Below, in pieces: positions 1-10,873 of a DNA stretch of 64,000 nt. The stretch covers positions 3,928,993 to 3,992,992 of the forward strand of contig VZQC01007982.1 of assembly GCA_009823505.1 (NCBI GenBank). The letters are read 5' to 3'. The position numbers were made by a program, and so were the translations under genes. Numbering within the stretch: position 1 is the stretch's first letter; every line of letters starts with the position of its first letter. The DNA comes from Rhizomys pruinosus. Lineage: Eukaryota > Chordata > Mammalia > Rodentia > Spalacidae. Under the pieces are notes generated by a model. That model had not been told where the DNA came from, made no database searches, and saw only the letters and a list, made by a program, of their open reading frames with translations.

Positions 1-106
1 CTTCTAACTGCAGAATTTGGGTTTAAGTCTTACTACTGGCCCTTTAAAACAGAGCTAATTGGATAGAAAGAGCCTTGATTACCTGCTGAGATACAGTTTG
101 GATAGT

Positions 107-107
<1 letters not shown>

Positions 108-151
<44 letters not shown>
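108..151. repeat. (CA)n microsatellite
   Basis: About 21 uninterrupted CA dinucleotides. ORFs through it are low-complexity artefacts. Confidence 0.97.
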
Positions 152-153
<2 letters not shown>

Positions 154-925
154 CTATCCTCCTGTCTCCCTTCCTTGATTACCCCATCTCCCTTCTTTGA
201 TTATCCCACCTCAACCTTTTGTTTGGTGTGATGAAGCTGAAGGAGTTGTGAAGTAAGCAACATGGCATTTCAGAGACAGTATTTTATTTTTGTGAGCTCT
301 TGTCAAATTTTTAATTGGGAAATGTGTCTACCACTTACTGTTAGGTGATTTGCTTTCCAATTAAATGTTGTCTCTCTGTCCCTTTGTACATTGGCCCGAA
401 ATAGGCAGTTTAATTGGGGAGACAAACTCTGGTTGTGACTTAAGGAGACCCTATTGAAACCTTGGAGCAGAGCTTTTGTAGACAGGCTGGTTACAGATGT
501 CAAGGAGGTTTGAAGGCAGTTGGAGGCTCACATTTTCATCAACTTTTATGTCTTTACAGAAGTTGGAATTTCAAAACGTTGACAATCCTTTATTGTAGGC
601 TCCTGTTAAATTCCTTCCTTGCTCTGTGAAGGATATTTTGGTCAGCCCATAGTTAATTCAAAGTGAAGTTTGTTGAGGGGGATCTAGGCTTTGATCTGGG
701 CTTTGAACACAGAGCTTTGAGGTGTGTGACAGCTTGTGGCAGAAAAGGAGCATGGTCACTCTGTTCTGAGATGGGTCATAGAGGCTGTGTTAGGCACTGA
801 TGTTTCTAGCACCTTCTTTCTTCAACTGAGCCCATCTCAAAATGACCTATAGTTTTCTAGTTCTTTGTTCCTCTTAGTGTGATTTACAAATTACTATTAG
901 ACTAAGTGGAGAATAAATGGTCTAG
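152..925. other. Intronic sequence without recognised elements
   Basis: No SINE, gene or clear repeat recognised. It is mixed-composition intron sequence with only short open frames. Confidence 0.5.
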
Positions 926-1035
926 GGGTTGGGGATGGAGCTCAGTTGGTAGAGTGCTTGCCTAGCATGTATGAAATCCTAAGATGGGGATGGTGGTACA
1001 CACTGATCGTCTCAGCACTTTTGAGCTGGAGGCTT
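926..1035 (+). mobile_element. ID-type SINE head fused to B1-like tail (B4-like)
   Basis: It starts GGGGTTGGGGATGGAGCTCAG, which is the tRNA-derived A-box region of the ID/BC1 family. It then passes into a diverged B1-like piece (GATGGTGGTACACACTGATC...CTCAGCAC). This head-to-tail arrangement is typical of rodent B4/RSINE elements. It is old and diverged. Confidence 0.7.
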
Positions 1036-1530
1036 AACCTTTGTTCTGGGTTGCTCCCTCTGCTTGCTCTAAGTGTGACTAGTTAGGAGCACAGTACCAT
1101 TTAGTCCAGGGCTAGTTTTCAAAAAAATCTTTTGAGTGCTCTACCCAGTCCTCCGAAACTTCTAATTTTTGCTGAGGGACATCATCACATTCTCTACCTG
1201 TGTGAGTTGAAGTCCAGGAAAGACCCTCTGCAGATCTCCAGGGCCCTCTGTGTCACCCTCTGTCCTTTCCTGCTTCCTTTTGAAAGACTAGCAGCTTTAG
1301 TGTCCAGTGTTTTGAAACTCATTTTGCTCATTAATGGTTAGTCTCTTACTCCATCTGTGCCCTATGTAGAGGTTTTTCAGTACTTTGCATTTAAAAAAGT
1401 ATCTTTGGTTTTTCTTGGCATTGTTTTGGGCTGTCTGTCGTCAGAGCAGAAGAACAGGCAAATCACAGGTGCTATTTGACATCACGATGTGGCAGTGAGC
1501 ATCTCAATACTGAGGGGCTTTCCTATTTTG
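1036..1530. other. Intronic sequence, nothing recognised
   Basis: A short CT-rich frame at 1132-1341 has no recognisable similarity and no codon signature. No repeat is identified. Confidence 0.45.
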
Positions 1531-1534
1531 CACA

Positions 1535-1612
1535 TTTTTTTTTTTTTTCCTAGAGCTGGGGACTGTGCTTGCTAGGCAAGCACTTTACCAGTAAGCTAAA
1601 CCCCCAGGCTCC
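1535..1612 (-). mobile_element. ID SINE, minus strand
   Basis: A T-run is followed by the reverse complement of an ID element, with the core TGCTTGCTAGGCAAGCACTT and a GGTTTAGC-like A box on the minus strand. About 75 bp. Confidence 0.8.
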
Positions 1613-2440
1613 TATTCTGCACAGTGTTAAAACTTTGCTTTCTATAATAGTATCCCAGGGCCTCTTCCCTTAGAACTCTGAGAAATGCCTTGAGATGCAT
1701 GTGTACATGTTTCTTATTTTTAAGGCTATAGCTGTTGTTCTTTTGCCACCTGCAATAGTGTTGTAAATTGTTGCTCTGGTGTTTTTTTTCCCCCCTTTGG
1801 GTAGCATAGAATTTAGAGTTCTTTATTAATAGTTGGTGAGTGGTTTTGGTTGTTTGCAGCGATGAGGTCTGCCTTCCAGTGCAACGAGAGTCTTAGGGTG
1901 TGCTGCCTGCGTTTTTGTTAATGGCTTTCCAGCTATGAAATGAGTTATGACCTTGATCCTTATCCTTACAGTAATTGTCAGTCAGTCCTTCATGTGCTAA
2001 GGATTTAGCCTTGAAAACATGGGAACTCACAGCTTAACACAAAGTAATAAAAGAAAGCTTTTGTGTTACCTTTGCCAGGACTGACAAAAACAATTACACA
2101 TTTCAAGATTTTTGTGAGACTCTTTTCTGAATTTTGCTTATTCTTTTAAAATCCTTTGTGAAAAGTAAAGTAGGGTATGGTTCAAAAATTTTTTTTTCTT
2201 TTCCATTTAAAACTTGATATCTGTAATTGTGCAGAACATTATGGGAGACATTATCTTATATACACAAGAACCCTTGGAGGGTATAGGAATATACCCTCCA
2301 GGGAACTGCCTGACACACTGACCTACATGATTCCAAAGCATGGGTAAGTCTGAGGAGCCATTAAGAAAGATTTTATTGATGGAAATAAGATATAAGAAAC
2401 AAATATTGAATTAATTATTTTTCTTTTATTTATTTATTTT
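1613..2440. other. Intronic sequence, nothing recognised
   Basis: AT-rich intron sequence without identifiable SINE or gene similarity. Confidence 0.45.
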
Positions 2441-2444
2441 TAAG

Positions 2445-2671
2445 GGATTCTACAATACAATGACACAGTTGTTTGCAGATAGCATTGATGTCACTCATTA
2501 TGTCATACAATCAGGTAATTGGTGCATTTTGCAAGTATCTATGTCCAAATTTTGAACAACCCAATGTTCCCATAGACCAGTTGGAGAAGCTTGTATGCAC
2601 AGACATGTTGATCAGTCAGGAGTCCAGACTATATTCCTGTAGTCTCATGATTCACCCCTATCTCTCCACAG
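2445..2671 (+). mobile_element. Unclassified rodent repeat, possibly L1 3'-end related
   Basis: It opens AAGGGATTCTACAATACAA and contains GCTTGTATG...TGTTGATCA...GTCCAGACTATATT. The same opening recurs at 37685, and the later block recurs at about 19840-19880. The three copies show a dispersed repeat. I cannot name the family securely. Confidence 0.5.
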
Positions 2672-2782
2672 NNNNNNNNNNNNNNNNNNNNNNNNNNNNN
2701 NNNNNNNNNNNNNNNNNNNNNNNNNNNNNNNNNNNNNNNNNNNNNNNNNNNNNNNNNNNNNNNNNNNNNNNNNNNNNNNNNN
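2672..2782. other. Assembly gap, 111 Ns
   Basis: A run of undetermined bases separates an L1-tail-like repeat (ending TCTCTCCACAG) from a minus-strand B1 whose poly(T) end is partly lost in the gap. Apparent ORFs crossing it are meaningless. Confidence 0.99.
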
Positions 2783-2922
2783 TTTTTTGAGACAGGGTCT
2801 CCCTGTAGCCCCAGCTGTCCTGGAACTCACTCTGTAGACCAGGCTGGCCTTGAACTCACAAAGATCCGCCTGCCTCTGCCTCCCGAGTGCTAGGATTAAA
2901 GGCGTGCGCCACCACGCCCGGC
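2783..2922 (-). mobile_element. B1 SINE, minus strand
   Basis: A nearly consensus B1 body running from GAGACAGGGTCTCCCTG to CCACCACGCCCGGC; its A-tail end lies in the N gap. Confidence 0.95.
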
Positions 2923-3268
2923 GTGAATTGTTAATTTTTTAAAAAAAGTTGAGACAATACTATTTTTTTTCATGCACATGCTCAGTGTTTTTTTTCTTTC
3001 TTTCTTTTTTCTCCTTTCCTCCCTGTTGGGTTTGCTTTTTTATGAAGACTTTTTAATAAACTCTTAAGATGAAAACATAAACAATGAAATACATACCAGT
3101 ACAGTTGTCTGGAATTTTACTACGGAGTAGTTGGGGAGGAAGGCTAGAATCAGTAGAGGTAAATGAAGCAAGATTGGAATATGCAGAGAGTTGCTGAAAC
3201 TGGAATTTTTCTTAAACAAGTCTCTTATTTTTGAATGTGGTTGAAAAGTTCCATAAAAATTTACATGT

Positions 3269-3426
3269 GAAGCCTGGCTTGGTAGCACATGCCTTCAATC
3301 CCAGCATTTGGGAGGCAGAGGCAGGCCGATCTCTGTGAGTTCAAGGCCAACCTGATCTTCATAGTGAGTTCCAGGATAGTTAGGGATACAGGGAGACCCT
3401 GTCTCAAAAAGACAAAAAAAAATATG

Positions 3427-3468
<42 letters not shown>
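3269..3468 (+). mobile_element. B1 SINE with (TG)n grown from its tail
   Basis: B1 body 3269-3410, ending CCCTGTCTCAAAAAGACAAAA. The A-rich tail passes straight into about 20 TG dinucleotides at 3429-3468, a common origin for rodent microsatellites. Confidence 0.92.
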
Positions 3469-3469
<1 letters not shown>

Positions 3470-4439
3470 ATTCACATTCATGTATATGTTGAGTGCAAGA
3501 CAAGGTTCTGTAGATGAATAAATTACATTAACACTGTATGATGTGGCCTTTGTACCTCACTATCTGTCTGTGTCATCAGCACTTTAAGGCCTGGATGTTT
3601 GGGTTAAGTTTGTATAACCCAGTTTCCAAAAATGTGTCTGATCACAAATGCCTCTCAGCATCTTGTAAACCATTGCTTGTGAGGAACTCAACAGGACCCA
3701 AGGGTCTCTGTGGATAACACTTTCTGATGAATGCTGGGCTTTAACATGAAGTGAGAACAGAGATAGAGTTTTAAGTTGACTTCGTCAGCCCTAAGCTCAG
3801 CTTTATGCCTGAGTGGGGTGATTTTACTTAAATTTAGATAATGGCTTGCTTTGTTGCCTAAGCAATTTATTGCTTTTGGTCTCCAGAAATGTTCTTATAA
3901 CTGAGTTAATTGTACTATCAAAAATCCACATGCACATGCGTTGTGTGTAGTAATTGTCTCTAAGTGCTGTAGGAAGCAAGACACTAGTGGAGTTTTCAGC
4001 TGACTTAAAGCAGACATTGTTTACTGTCACTTTGTACTGCTCAGGGGTATTCGCATGCATCAGAAAACTTTTTCCAAGTGACTTGTCATTGTGAATTGCT
4101 ATCAGTTGGAATGGGATTATCTTGTATTTTGTGGGCTCTAATAAGGGATAATTAAGAAACAAGCCAGTACAATGTATAATTGAATAGAATAAAATCGGAT
4201 TTGAAAGTGGAGTGTTGATTTTCGTCTGCTTTGGGGGAAGCTGCATCTTGTGTGATTATATAGTGATACACATCTCCAACAGTTCTTAAATGTATGGTCT
4301 TTTATTCAGACTTTGAATTCTGATGAGGGCCTCTTATTTTGATAGCTCACTGGAAGCAGTTATAGACTATTCATCCTATAGGGAGTGTCCTGCTTAGCAT
4401 AATTGGCCTGGAAAACTCTGAATTTGAGTACTGACTGGT
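3469..4439. other. Repeat-poor intronic stretch
   Basis: No SINE recognised. The minus strand is open for 140 codons at 3824-4246, but the translation resembles nothing I know and lacks signs of a gene. It is best treated as intron. Confidence 0.5.
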
Positions 4440-4479
4440 GTTTTGTCTTTCCTTTTCCTTTTTCCTTTTTTCTTTTCCC

Positions 4480-4510
<31 letters not shown>

Positions 4511-4671
4511 CTTTTTTTTTGGTCTTTTCGAGACAGGGTCTCCCTGTACTTGTAGCCCCAGCTGTCCTGGAACTCGCTCTGTAGACCAGGCTGGCTTTGA
4601 ACTCACAAAGATCCACCTGCCTCTGCCTCCCAAGTGCTAGGATTAAAGGCGTGCGCCACCACGCCCAGCCC
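4440..4671 (-). mobile_element. B1 SINE, minus strand, in a long pyrimidine tract
   Basis: A C/T-rich tract of about 75 bp (4443-4518) is the degenerate tail of a minus-strand B1 whose body runs from GAGACAGGGTCTCCCTG to CACCACGCCCAGCC. Confidence 0.92.
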
Positions 4672-4851
4672 CTTTTCCCTTTTCCCTTTTTCCCTCCCTC
4701 CCTTCCTTCTTTCCTTCCTTGTCTACTTTAGCCCTAGTTGGCCTGGAACTTACTATAAAGATCAGGCTGGCTTCAGTCTCACAGAGATCAGCCTGCCTCT
4801 GCCTTCCAAGCACGGACTGGGATTAAAGGCATGCACCACCATGCCCAGGCA
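4672..4851 (-). mobile_element. Second, older B1, minus strand, with CT-rich tail
   Basis: Pyrimidine repeats (CCTTCC units, 4672-4722) precede a diverged B1 body (TGGCCTGGAACTTACTATAA...CACCATGCCCAGGC). It is adjacent to and in the same orientation as the preceding B1. Confidence 0.85.
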
Positions 4852-5164
4852 TGTACTGACTGTTGGGCTAAGTAGATTTCATAGCGTGATGAAATCTCTT
4901 CTGCTTAGAGCAGTGTAGCAAAGAAAGCAAGATACATATTTGAGGAATAAGATCAGCTCTAGACTTGTCTTGTGCTGGGACCCCCATTTTGTTCTGAAAA
5001 GATGAGTGAGCAAGCACTTAATGTTTTTCATTCTTGGAGTGAGGCTCTGGAACTGATTTGTCCCTGAGTCCTGCTGGGCATTTGCCATGCTCAGCTCCTG
5101 CCTTGTGATGGCATGTTGGAGGGTGGCAGAGCTCATGGTGGGCCCAGGTTCTGGATGATAAGAA

Positions 5165-5431
5165 GTGCAAGACTTGGGGACTGGAGAGATAGCCTAGTGG
5201 TTAAGAGCACCGACGCTCTTGCAGAGGACCTGGGTTCGATCCCCAGCACCCACATGGCGGCTAAGAACCGTCTGTAACTCCAATTCCAGGAGAACTCCAG
5301 TTCCAGGGGAATCCGAGACCCTCTTCTGACCTCCGCGGCATTGCACGACACGGGTGCACAGACCTGCATGCAGACAGTACATTCATACATATACAAAGAT
5401 AAATAAAAAAAAAAAAAAAAGTGCAAGACTT
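5165..5431 (+). mobile_element. B2 SINE with target-site duplication
   Basis: B2 at 5176-5418 starts GGGGACTGGAGAGATAGCC and carries the doubled AACTCCAATTCCAGG block. It ends in an A-rich tail and is flanked by GTGCAAGACTT at 5165-5175 and 5421-5431. Confidence 0.95.
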
Positions 5432-5857
5432 TATGGCATGCCCATTGTCTCTGAGGCCCATGTTGGGGTGGGGATGACCGTGGAGATTTGTTTCTATTGT
5501 AGATTGTGCTCTGTGGAGCTAACATTTGCTGATAAGTGCTTTTTAGATACATGAAGCTTTACTTGTAATTAGCTTTTCTGAGTTGCTTGAAGGGATTTCT
5601 GTTAATTATTTTTTTAATCTTTGTTAGTTCTGGAAGAGAGGTCAGTGGATACCAACAAAGAATGCCCGTGGTATACAGTCAAGCCTATTACCTGTTTACA
5701 GGAAACATGACTTAGTGCTAATCATTCTGCACGAGTCACTGGAAATCAGGTAGATGACATTAGCTGTTTCTTATAGCCAGAGGATTAGTTTCCTGTAGCT
5801 GTATTAGGCAGCTAATTCTTCATTTGGGTTTGCTGAGAATCTGTGGTTTTCTTTTTT
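5432..5857. other. Intronic sequence, nothing recognised
   Basis: No repeat or gene identified between two B2 elements. Confidence 0.45.
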
Positions 5858-6121
5858 TGGAGTGCAATTTTTTTTATTTATTTATTTTTTATGTATATGA
5901 ATGTATTGTCTGCATGTAGGTTTGTGCACCCCTGTCGTGCAATGCAGCGGAGGTCAGAAGAGGGCGTCGGATTCCCCTGGAACTGGAGTTCTCCTGGAAT
6001 TGGAGTTACAGACGGTTCTCAGTCGCCATGTGGATGCTGGGGATCAAACCCTGGTCCTCTGCAAGAGCGGTCGGCGCTCTTAACTGCTAGGCCATCCCTC
6101 CAGCCCCTGGAGCTCAATTTT
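5858..6121 (-). mobile_element. B2 SINE, minus strand, with TSD
   Basis: The tail is at the low-coordinate end and the head is CCATCCCTCCAGCCCC. The flanks TGGAGTGCAATTTT (5858) and TGGAGCTCAATTTT (6108) form a near-perfect target duplication. It lies just 3' of the RPL7A pseudogene. Confidence 0.95.
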
Positions 6122-6188
6122 AAAAATTATATTTATAAAAAAAAAAATGAAAATTATATTTATGTATAGAAAACCCAGCAGTCTACAT

Positions 6189-6942
6189 TTAACCCAGTTT
6201 GTTGGTGAATTCTTTGGCTTTTGGCTTTTCCAACTTGGCAATGCGAACCACAGATTTTGGACCCAGGATGTTGCCTTGCCAGTGACAGTGGCTCTCACGG
6301 TGCGTCTCAGCCTATCTGTCATTGTAATTGGTCCTGATGGCTTCCACCAGCTTCAGCAGAGTGCTTTTGTATTCCAAGTTAACCTGTGTGAAGGCCATGG
6401 TGGTGCAGGTCTTCCTGTGAACCAGCCGCCGCAGCCTGGCTTTCCCCTTGGTGATGCAGTAGGGGACCCCATCTGTGACAGAGTGCAGGCAGGAAGACCA
6501 TCAGGTTGATGGGGTCCAAGTCATGTGCGATCACCACCAGCTGAGTCTTCTTGTTCTTCACCAGGTAGTGACTGTATTGACCCCTGCTTGAAGGACAGGT
6601 GGTTTTTGGTGGGGACACCCACTTTGTCAGCAGCCTTCTTCTCAGCTCAGCCAACAGCCTTTGCTTCTTCTCCTGCTTTGTCCCCGGACCAGTACTTGTG
6701 TGCAAGCTTGAACAGCCGGGTAGCTGTTTGGTGGTCCAGGGACTGGGCGAACTGGTTAATTGAAGGTAGCCCTTTGTTTCTGCAGCCAGTTGTCGCATGA
6801 CCATTTGACAAAACGGGTGAGGTCTCATTTGGGCTGGATGCCCTTTCTAATGCCAGAGTTCTTGGGTCTTTTTTTCAAACAGAGGATTCACCACTCTCTT
6901 GGCTTCCTGCTTCTACTCCTTGGCCTTCTTTCCTTTAGGCAT
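6189..6942 (-). pseudogene. RPL7A: RPL7A processed pseudogene (disrupted)
   Basis: The reverse strand begins MPKGKKAKE and hits an in-frame TAG at the tenth codon. It then continues with recognisable segments of ribosomal protein eL8 (RPL7A) in shifting frames: a NPLFEK-like start, [10 protein letters not shown], then [16 protein letters not shown] and FLPALC in the middle, and a C-terminal IAKLE..KLG ending at TAA (6189-6191). It is intronless and about 750 bp, against roughly 800 bp for the parent coding sequence, so an early segment is missing. Several frameshifts and stops rule out a functional protein. The 3' UTR appears to continue to about 6145 and the 5' UTR to about 6960. A B2 element sits just beyond its 3' end. 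Confidence 0.93.
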
Positions 6943-7263
6943 CTTGCTTAGCTGGAGGAGAGAGTGAATATGTGTTGTGTATGGATAAAGAGGTTGACTG
7001 CTAACATCTGCCTTGAGAATTTGACCAACCAAATTGGATGGGGTAGTCACATCTACAACCTAAGGATTTGCTAACCCAGGCAGCAGTTCAGAGCCATCCT
7101 AGCTACATAGGCCTTGTTACAACAAACAGATGGATAGACACACAAACCTCTACCCCCTTAAAAACCTCAAAACACTAAACAACTAAGAAAACAGTGAGAA
7201 AAGAGAAAAAGAATGAATGAGAATTTAACAAAGTAAGAGAGCATTGCCTGTGTTTTAAGGGTA
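6943..7263. other. Intronic sequence, nothing recognised
   Basis: It includes the short remnant of RPL7A 5' UTR (to about 6960), then A-rich unrecognised sequence. Confidence 0.4.
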
Positions 7264-7720
7264 GTGTATTCTGCTTTGGCTATTTTAACAAAACACCTAA
7301 GACTGGATGACCTAAGCAATAGACATGCGTTTCCTCATACTTTTGGTGTTTGTAAGCCCAGGGTCAGAGCCTGCGTGGGCTGCTGGTCAAGCCTCTCTTC
7401 CTGGAGGTTGGGTGCTGCCTCTTTGCTCTGGCCCCATAGGGCCTTTCCTCTGTGGTTGTGTAGACACGGCTCTCTTCCTGGAGGATGGGTGCTGCCTCTT
7501 GCTCTGGCCTCATAGGGCCTTTCCTCTGTGGTTGTGTAGACAAGGCTCTCTTGGGTCTCCTGCTTTTCTTATGAGGACAGGAGTTGTAGCTGTTAAGGTC
7601 CCCTCGTGACCTCTCTGAGCTTCATCGCTCGCTTTGTTGGCCTGTCTCCAGACACAGTCCAGAGTGCTGAGGTCTTAACATGAGCATTTTTGGGGGGCTC
7701 AGAGTTCAGTTTATAACTGA
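7264..7720. repeat. Ancient interspersed repeat with a 77-bp tandem duplication
   Basis: Two and a bit copies of a ~77-bp unit start CTCTCTTCCTGGAGG at 7393 and 7470, with a third partial start at 7546. The surrounding sequence resembles an old mammalian interspersed repeat that I cannot name. Confidence 0.6.
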
Positions 7721-8590
7721 ATTGAGAAATCTTTATTACCTCATTAAAACATCGTCAACTGCCTTCAGAGCAGTGTCTGTTCTCTCTTAACAGGTAACTG
7801 TTCTATTCACTCCTTGCTGTCAGCCTGACCGTGTAGTTAACAGTCTGGTAATGGAACTCTAATACCAACATGTGTGCTTCACAGTCTCTTTAGAGAACTG
7901 CTCTAGTCGACTGGGTTGAACTATCGAAAGATTTGCCAAGAGGAGGAATTAATAAAACATAGTTTGTTCTATAAATTCCTAAATTCCATTTAGTTCTATA
8001 AATTTCCTAAATCCTGTCCTTAGATTAAAATGAAAAAAAAAAAAAAAAACCAGATCTTTGGGAAATTTTATACTTGGACTGTATTCACTGTTTTTCAAAA
8101 TCTTGAGGCCTGGGTTTGGTTTTAATGTTTATTCTGGAAGGAACTTATAAGAAATGGTGATGTGAAATTATTTATCTTCAGAAGATTGTTGAGGACATCA
8201 TTCAGTGTACTGTAGAATGTTTTCCATGTTGTTTTAAACAAAAAGCTCACTTCTCTAGAGGAGTCTATCTTTTTGAAATTGCAGCCTATAATACTGTGTG
8301 TCCCTTTTTGCCTTGGCTACTTGGAAGCTCCAGTTTAGATTAGGCGTTCATTTAAAATAAACTCTGCTTGGTTGTGTGACTTGCTTATATTTTACATTAT
8401 ATGATGTTCTATATATTTTACTTTTTATCTATATTCTTAGAGAAAGCATCTCTGATTTGTATTTATTCAAAGACCTGAAATATAATTTAAATGAAACCAG
8501 TGTAAATATGGGTATCACCCATTAAAAACTGGCTGGGAAGTTAACATTACCCCTAAGTAGTTGTTTCAGTGACCCTCTCCTCCCCCTGGG
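7721..8590. other. Intronic sequence with a short poly(A) run
   Basis: AT-rich sequence with an A-run at 8032-8049. No recognisable element. Confidence 0.4.
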
Positions 8591-8599
8591 AGGAATTGT

Positions 8600-8740
8600 G
8601 GCCGGTCTGGCTCCTGACCTCATCTCCCACTACCATCACTCTGTGGTCTCGTGTACTATAGTGATCTCCTTATCTTCCTTTCTGTAGCAGGCTGAGCACA
8701 TCCTCCTGCTTGGCCTATGCACCTGCCTTCCCCTCCAGGC
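8600..8740 (+). mobile_element. L2 fragment, 5' side of SINE cluster
   Basis: The CT-rich, cysteine/leucine-coding-like sequence resembles L2 and appears to continue after the SINE cluster at 9343. Weak on its own. Confidence 0.4.
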
Positions 8741-8968
8741 CCTTTTTTTTAAAATTTTATTTATCATTTTATGTGTATGAGTGTACTGTCTGCATGTAGG
8801 TCTGTGTACCTGTGTCGTGCAATGCCGCAGAGGTCAGAAGAGGGTGTTGGATTCCCCTGGAACTGGAGTCAAAGACGGTTCTCAGCCGCCATGTGGGTGC
8901 TGGGGATTGAACCCGGGTCCTCTGCAAGAGCAGTCGGCACTCTTAACCACTAGGCCATCTCTCCAGCC
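8741..8968 (-). mobile_element. B2 SINE, minus strand (single-block subtype)
   Basis: A full B2 lacking the doubled AACTCCAGTTCCAGG block (it reads GGAACTGGAGTCAAAGACGG). First of three head-to-tail minus-strand SINEs. Confidence 0.94.
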
Positions 8969-9179
8969 ATTTTTTTTTTTTATTATTTTTATTTTATGTG
9001 CCTGAGTGTTTTGCCTGCTTGCAGGTAGGTGTACCTGTGTTGTGCAGCACCCTTGGAGGTGAGAAGAGGGTGTCAGATCCGTGGAACTGGAGTTATGGAT
9101 GGTTGTTAGCCACCATGTGGGTGCTGGGAACCAAGCCCAGAGCCAGTGCTCTTAATTGCTGAGCCATCTCTCCAGCCCC
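8969..9179 (-). mobile_element. Older B3/B2-type SINE, minus strand
   Basis: A diverged B2-superfamily element with tail TTTTATTATTTTTATTTTATG and head CCATCTCTCCAGCCCC. It is joined directly to the neighbouring SINEs. Confidence 0.88.
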
Positions 9180-9184
9180 AATAA

Positions 9185-9342
9185 TTTTTTTTTTTTTTTT
9201 GTCTTTTTGAGACAGGGTCTCCCTGCAGCCCCAGCAGGCCTAGAACTTACTATGTAGACCAGATTGGCCTGGATCTCATGAGGCCAGCCTACCTCTACCT
9301 CCTGAGTGCTGGAGTAAAGGCCTGCAATACCACGCCAGGCCC
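9185..9342 (-). mobile_element. B1 SINE, minus strand
   Basis: A poly(T) tail, then GTCTTTTTGAGACAGGGTC; diverged body. Third of the stacked SINEs. Confidence 0.92.
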
Positions 9343-9605
9343 CGCATTTACCTAGGCTCTTTTCACATGGCACGTTTGTGTGTCGGTGCTGGAAGCCATT
9401 TTCCTTCTTGCCTTTGCTGTGGCTTAGCTCCTACCTCTGCCTCCACAGGCCCTGGCTTGTTTTTGTGCTTGCTTTATTGCTTCTCACCCCACTGAACTGT
9501 TAGCCACACAGGGAGGGACTGGGTTATTTACTCCTGTATCTCCAGCCACTTAAAACTGCCCCTGGTAAATAATAGGTGCTTAGTAAATATTGTTGGATGA
9601 ATCAG
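9343..9605 (+). mobile_element. L2 3' end
   Basis: It ends with the diagnostic L2 3' motif, here ATAGGTGCTTAGTAAATATT followed by GTTGGATGAATC, preceded by an ACTCCTGTATCTCCAGCC block. Ancient mammalian LINE-2, interrupted upstream by three SINEs. Confidence 0.8.
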
Positions 9606-9904
9606 TGCATTCAACAGGGTCACCTTAAAAGGCTCTATGGGCAGCACATCTTAGTGGGAGCCAACTCTATTGCAGTTGTTTCTTAAGGCAGGAGTGTGAC
9701 CTCTCCACACCCTGCTTCAGCCCTCTGCTCATCATTAGCTTTCACTAAACATTTAATGTACCAGGCTCTGTAAGAAGCCAGAGGAAAGGTCTGATTTGAG
9801 TTCATAAATGGATGTCCTCAGGAACTGCAGAATGGGCGAAGCTTGAGGGGATTTGTGCTAACAGTATTGTTATTTATAGACTGTTTATTCTGATTCTAAT
9901 AATG

Positions 9905-10090
9905 TGTCAGCCAGCACTTCCATCGTGTTTTACATTTTACACATAGAATTGACTGACATACTTGTTCAGTTCTTAAGACATCCTGGGCAGGCCAGGAATA
10001 AGTGTGCTCGTCTTATTCCTGTTTTATAAGGAAAAACACATGTAGAGAGCTCAGGAACTCAGGTCAAGCAGATTAAAGTTACACAATTCT
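9905..10090 (+). mobile_element. MIR SINE remnant
   Basis: It resembles the 3' half of MIR (TTATTCCTGTTTTATAAGGA...GAGCTCAGG...). Strongly diverged. Confidence 0.55.
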
Positions 10091-10116
10091 GTTTGTATTT
10101 ATTAAAATTTGTCATA

Positions 10117-10285
10117 TCCCGGTGTGGTGGTATGTGTCTTTAATTCCAGCACTCACGAGGCAGAGGCAGGTGGATCTTTGAGATTGAGGCCAGCCTAGTC
10201 TTCATAGCAAGTTTCAGGCCAGCTGAGGCCACAGACCCTGTCTCTAAAAGACAGAAAAACAAAAAACAAAAACAAAACCCAAGAA
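10117..10285 (+). mobile_element. B1 SINE
   Basis: A diverged B1 (CCGGTGTGGTGGTATGTGTC...ACCCTGTCTCTAAAAGAC) with an AAAAC-rich tail. Confidence 0.9.
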
Positions 10286-10309
10286 ATTGTTGTTTTTCAG
10301 CTTAACTCT

Positions 10310-10778
10310 ATAGCCCATGCTGTGGAGTTGACCTCAAAATCACAGTCCTTCTGCCTCAGCCTCCCAAGTGTCGGGACTACATGTGGCCTACCAGACCTGG
10401 CTCACTTTATAAATGCCATTATATGTTCTACTTTAAACACACAGATACATTTGATAGGGGAAAGGAAACTGGCTTTCTTTATACCATGCCAGTTTGCTCT
10501 ACTGCAAAACCCTATTTGAATCTGGACTGTTGCTGTCCAGAGCCAGTGTTCCTTTGATTTTGTTTGTTGATTTACTTGGTCTCATGTAACCCAGGGTGGC
10601 TTCAGATTCACTTTATAGCTGAGGTCGGCCTCAGCCCCTGATCCTCCTGCCTCTGCCTCCCCAAGTGTCGGGATTACATGCGGCCCACCACACCTGGCTC
10701 ACTTTATAAATGCCATTGTATGTTCTATTTTAAACACACAGATAAATTTGATAGGGGAAAGGAAACTGGCTTTCTTTA
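10310..10778. repeat. 297-bp tandem segmental duplication
   Basis: 10364-10481 recurs at 10661-10778 with few mismatches, including the non-SINE stretch GAAACTGGCTTTCTTTA. The copies begin with a B1-like minus-strand piece (CCTCCCAAGTGTCGGG). Confidence 0.85.
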
Positions 10779-10784
10779 CTTACT

Positions 10785-10873
10785 TATTTGTTATTATGTT
10801 GATGCTGTGAGTTGAGTCCAGGACCCTGCACATGCTAGACAGGTGATCTGCCGCCGAGCTACTTCCCCAGCCT
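10785..10873 (-). mobile_element. ID-type SINE piece, minus strand
   Basis: It reads GACCCTGCACATGCTAGACA and ends CCCCAGCC, an old ID/B4 head in reverse. Together with the preceding B1-like piece it is probably a B4 element. Confidence 0.65.

Noticed and set aside
2645..2830. Open frames crossing the N gap
   Set aside because: Mostly undetermined residues; not interpretable.
3824..4246. 140-codon minus-strand open frame
   Set aside because: No recognisable protein, no codon or domain signature, intronic and AT-rich. Chance length is plausible.
5885..6085. Repeated frames reading MYCLHVGLC... or MNVLSACRSVHPCRAMPRRSEEGV... at many places
   Set aside because: These are translations of the B2 SINE consensus and recur wherever a B2 lies.
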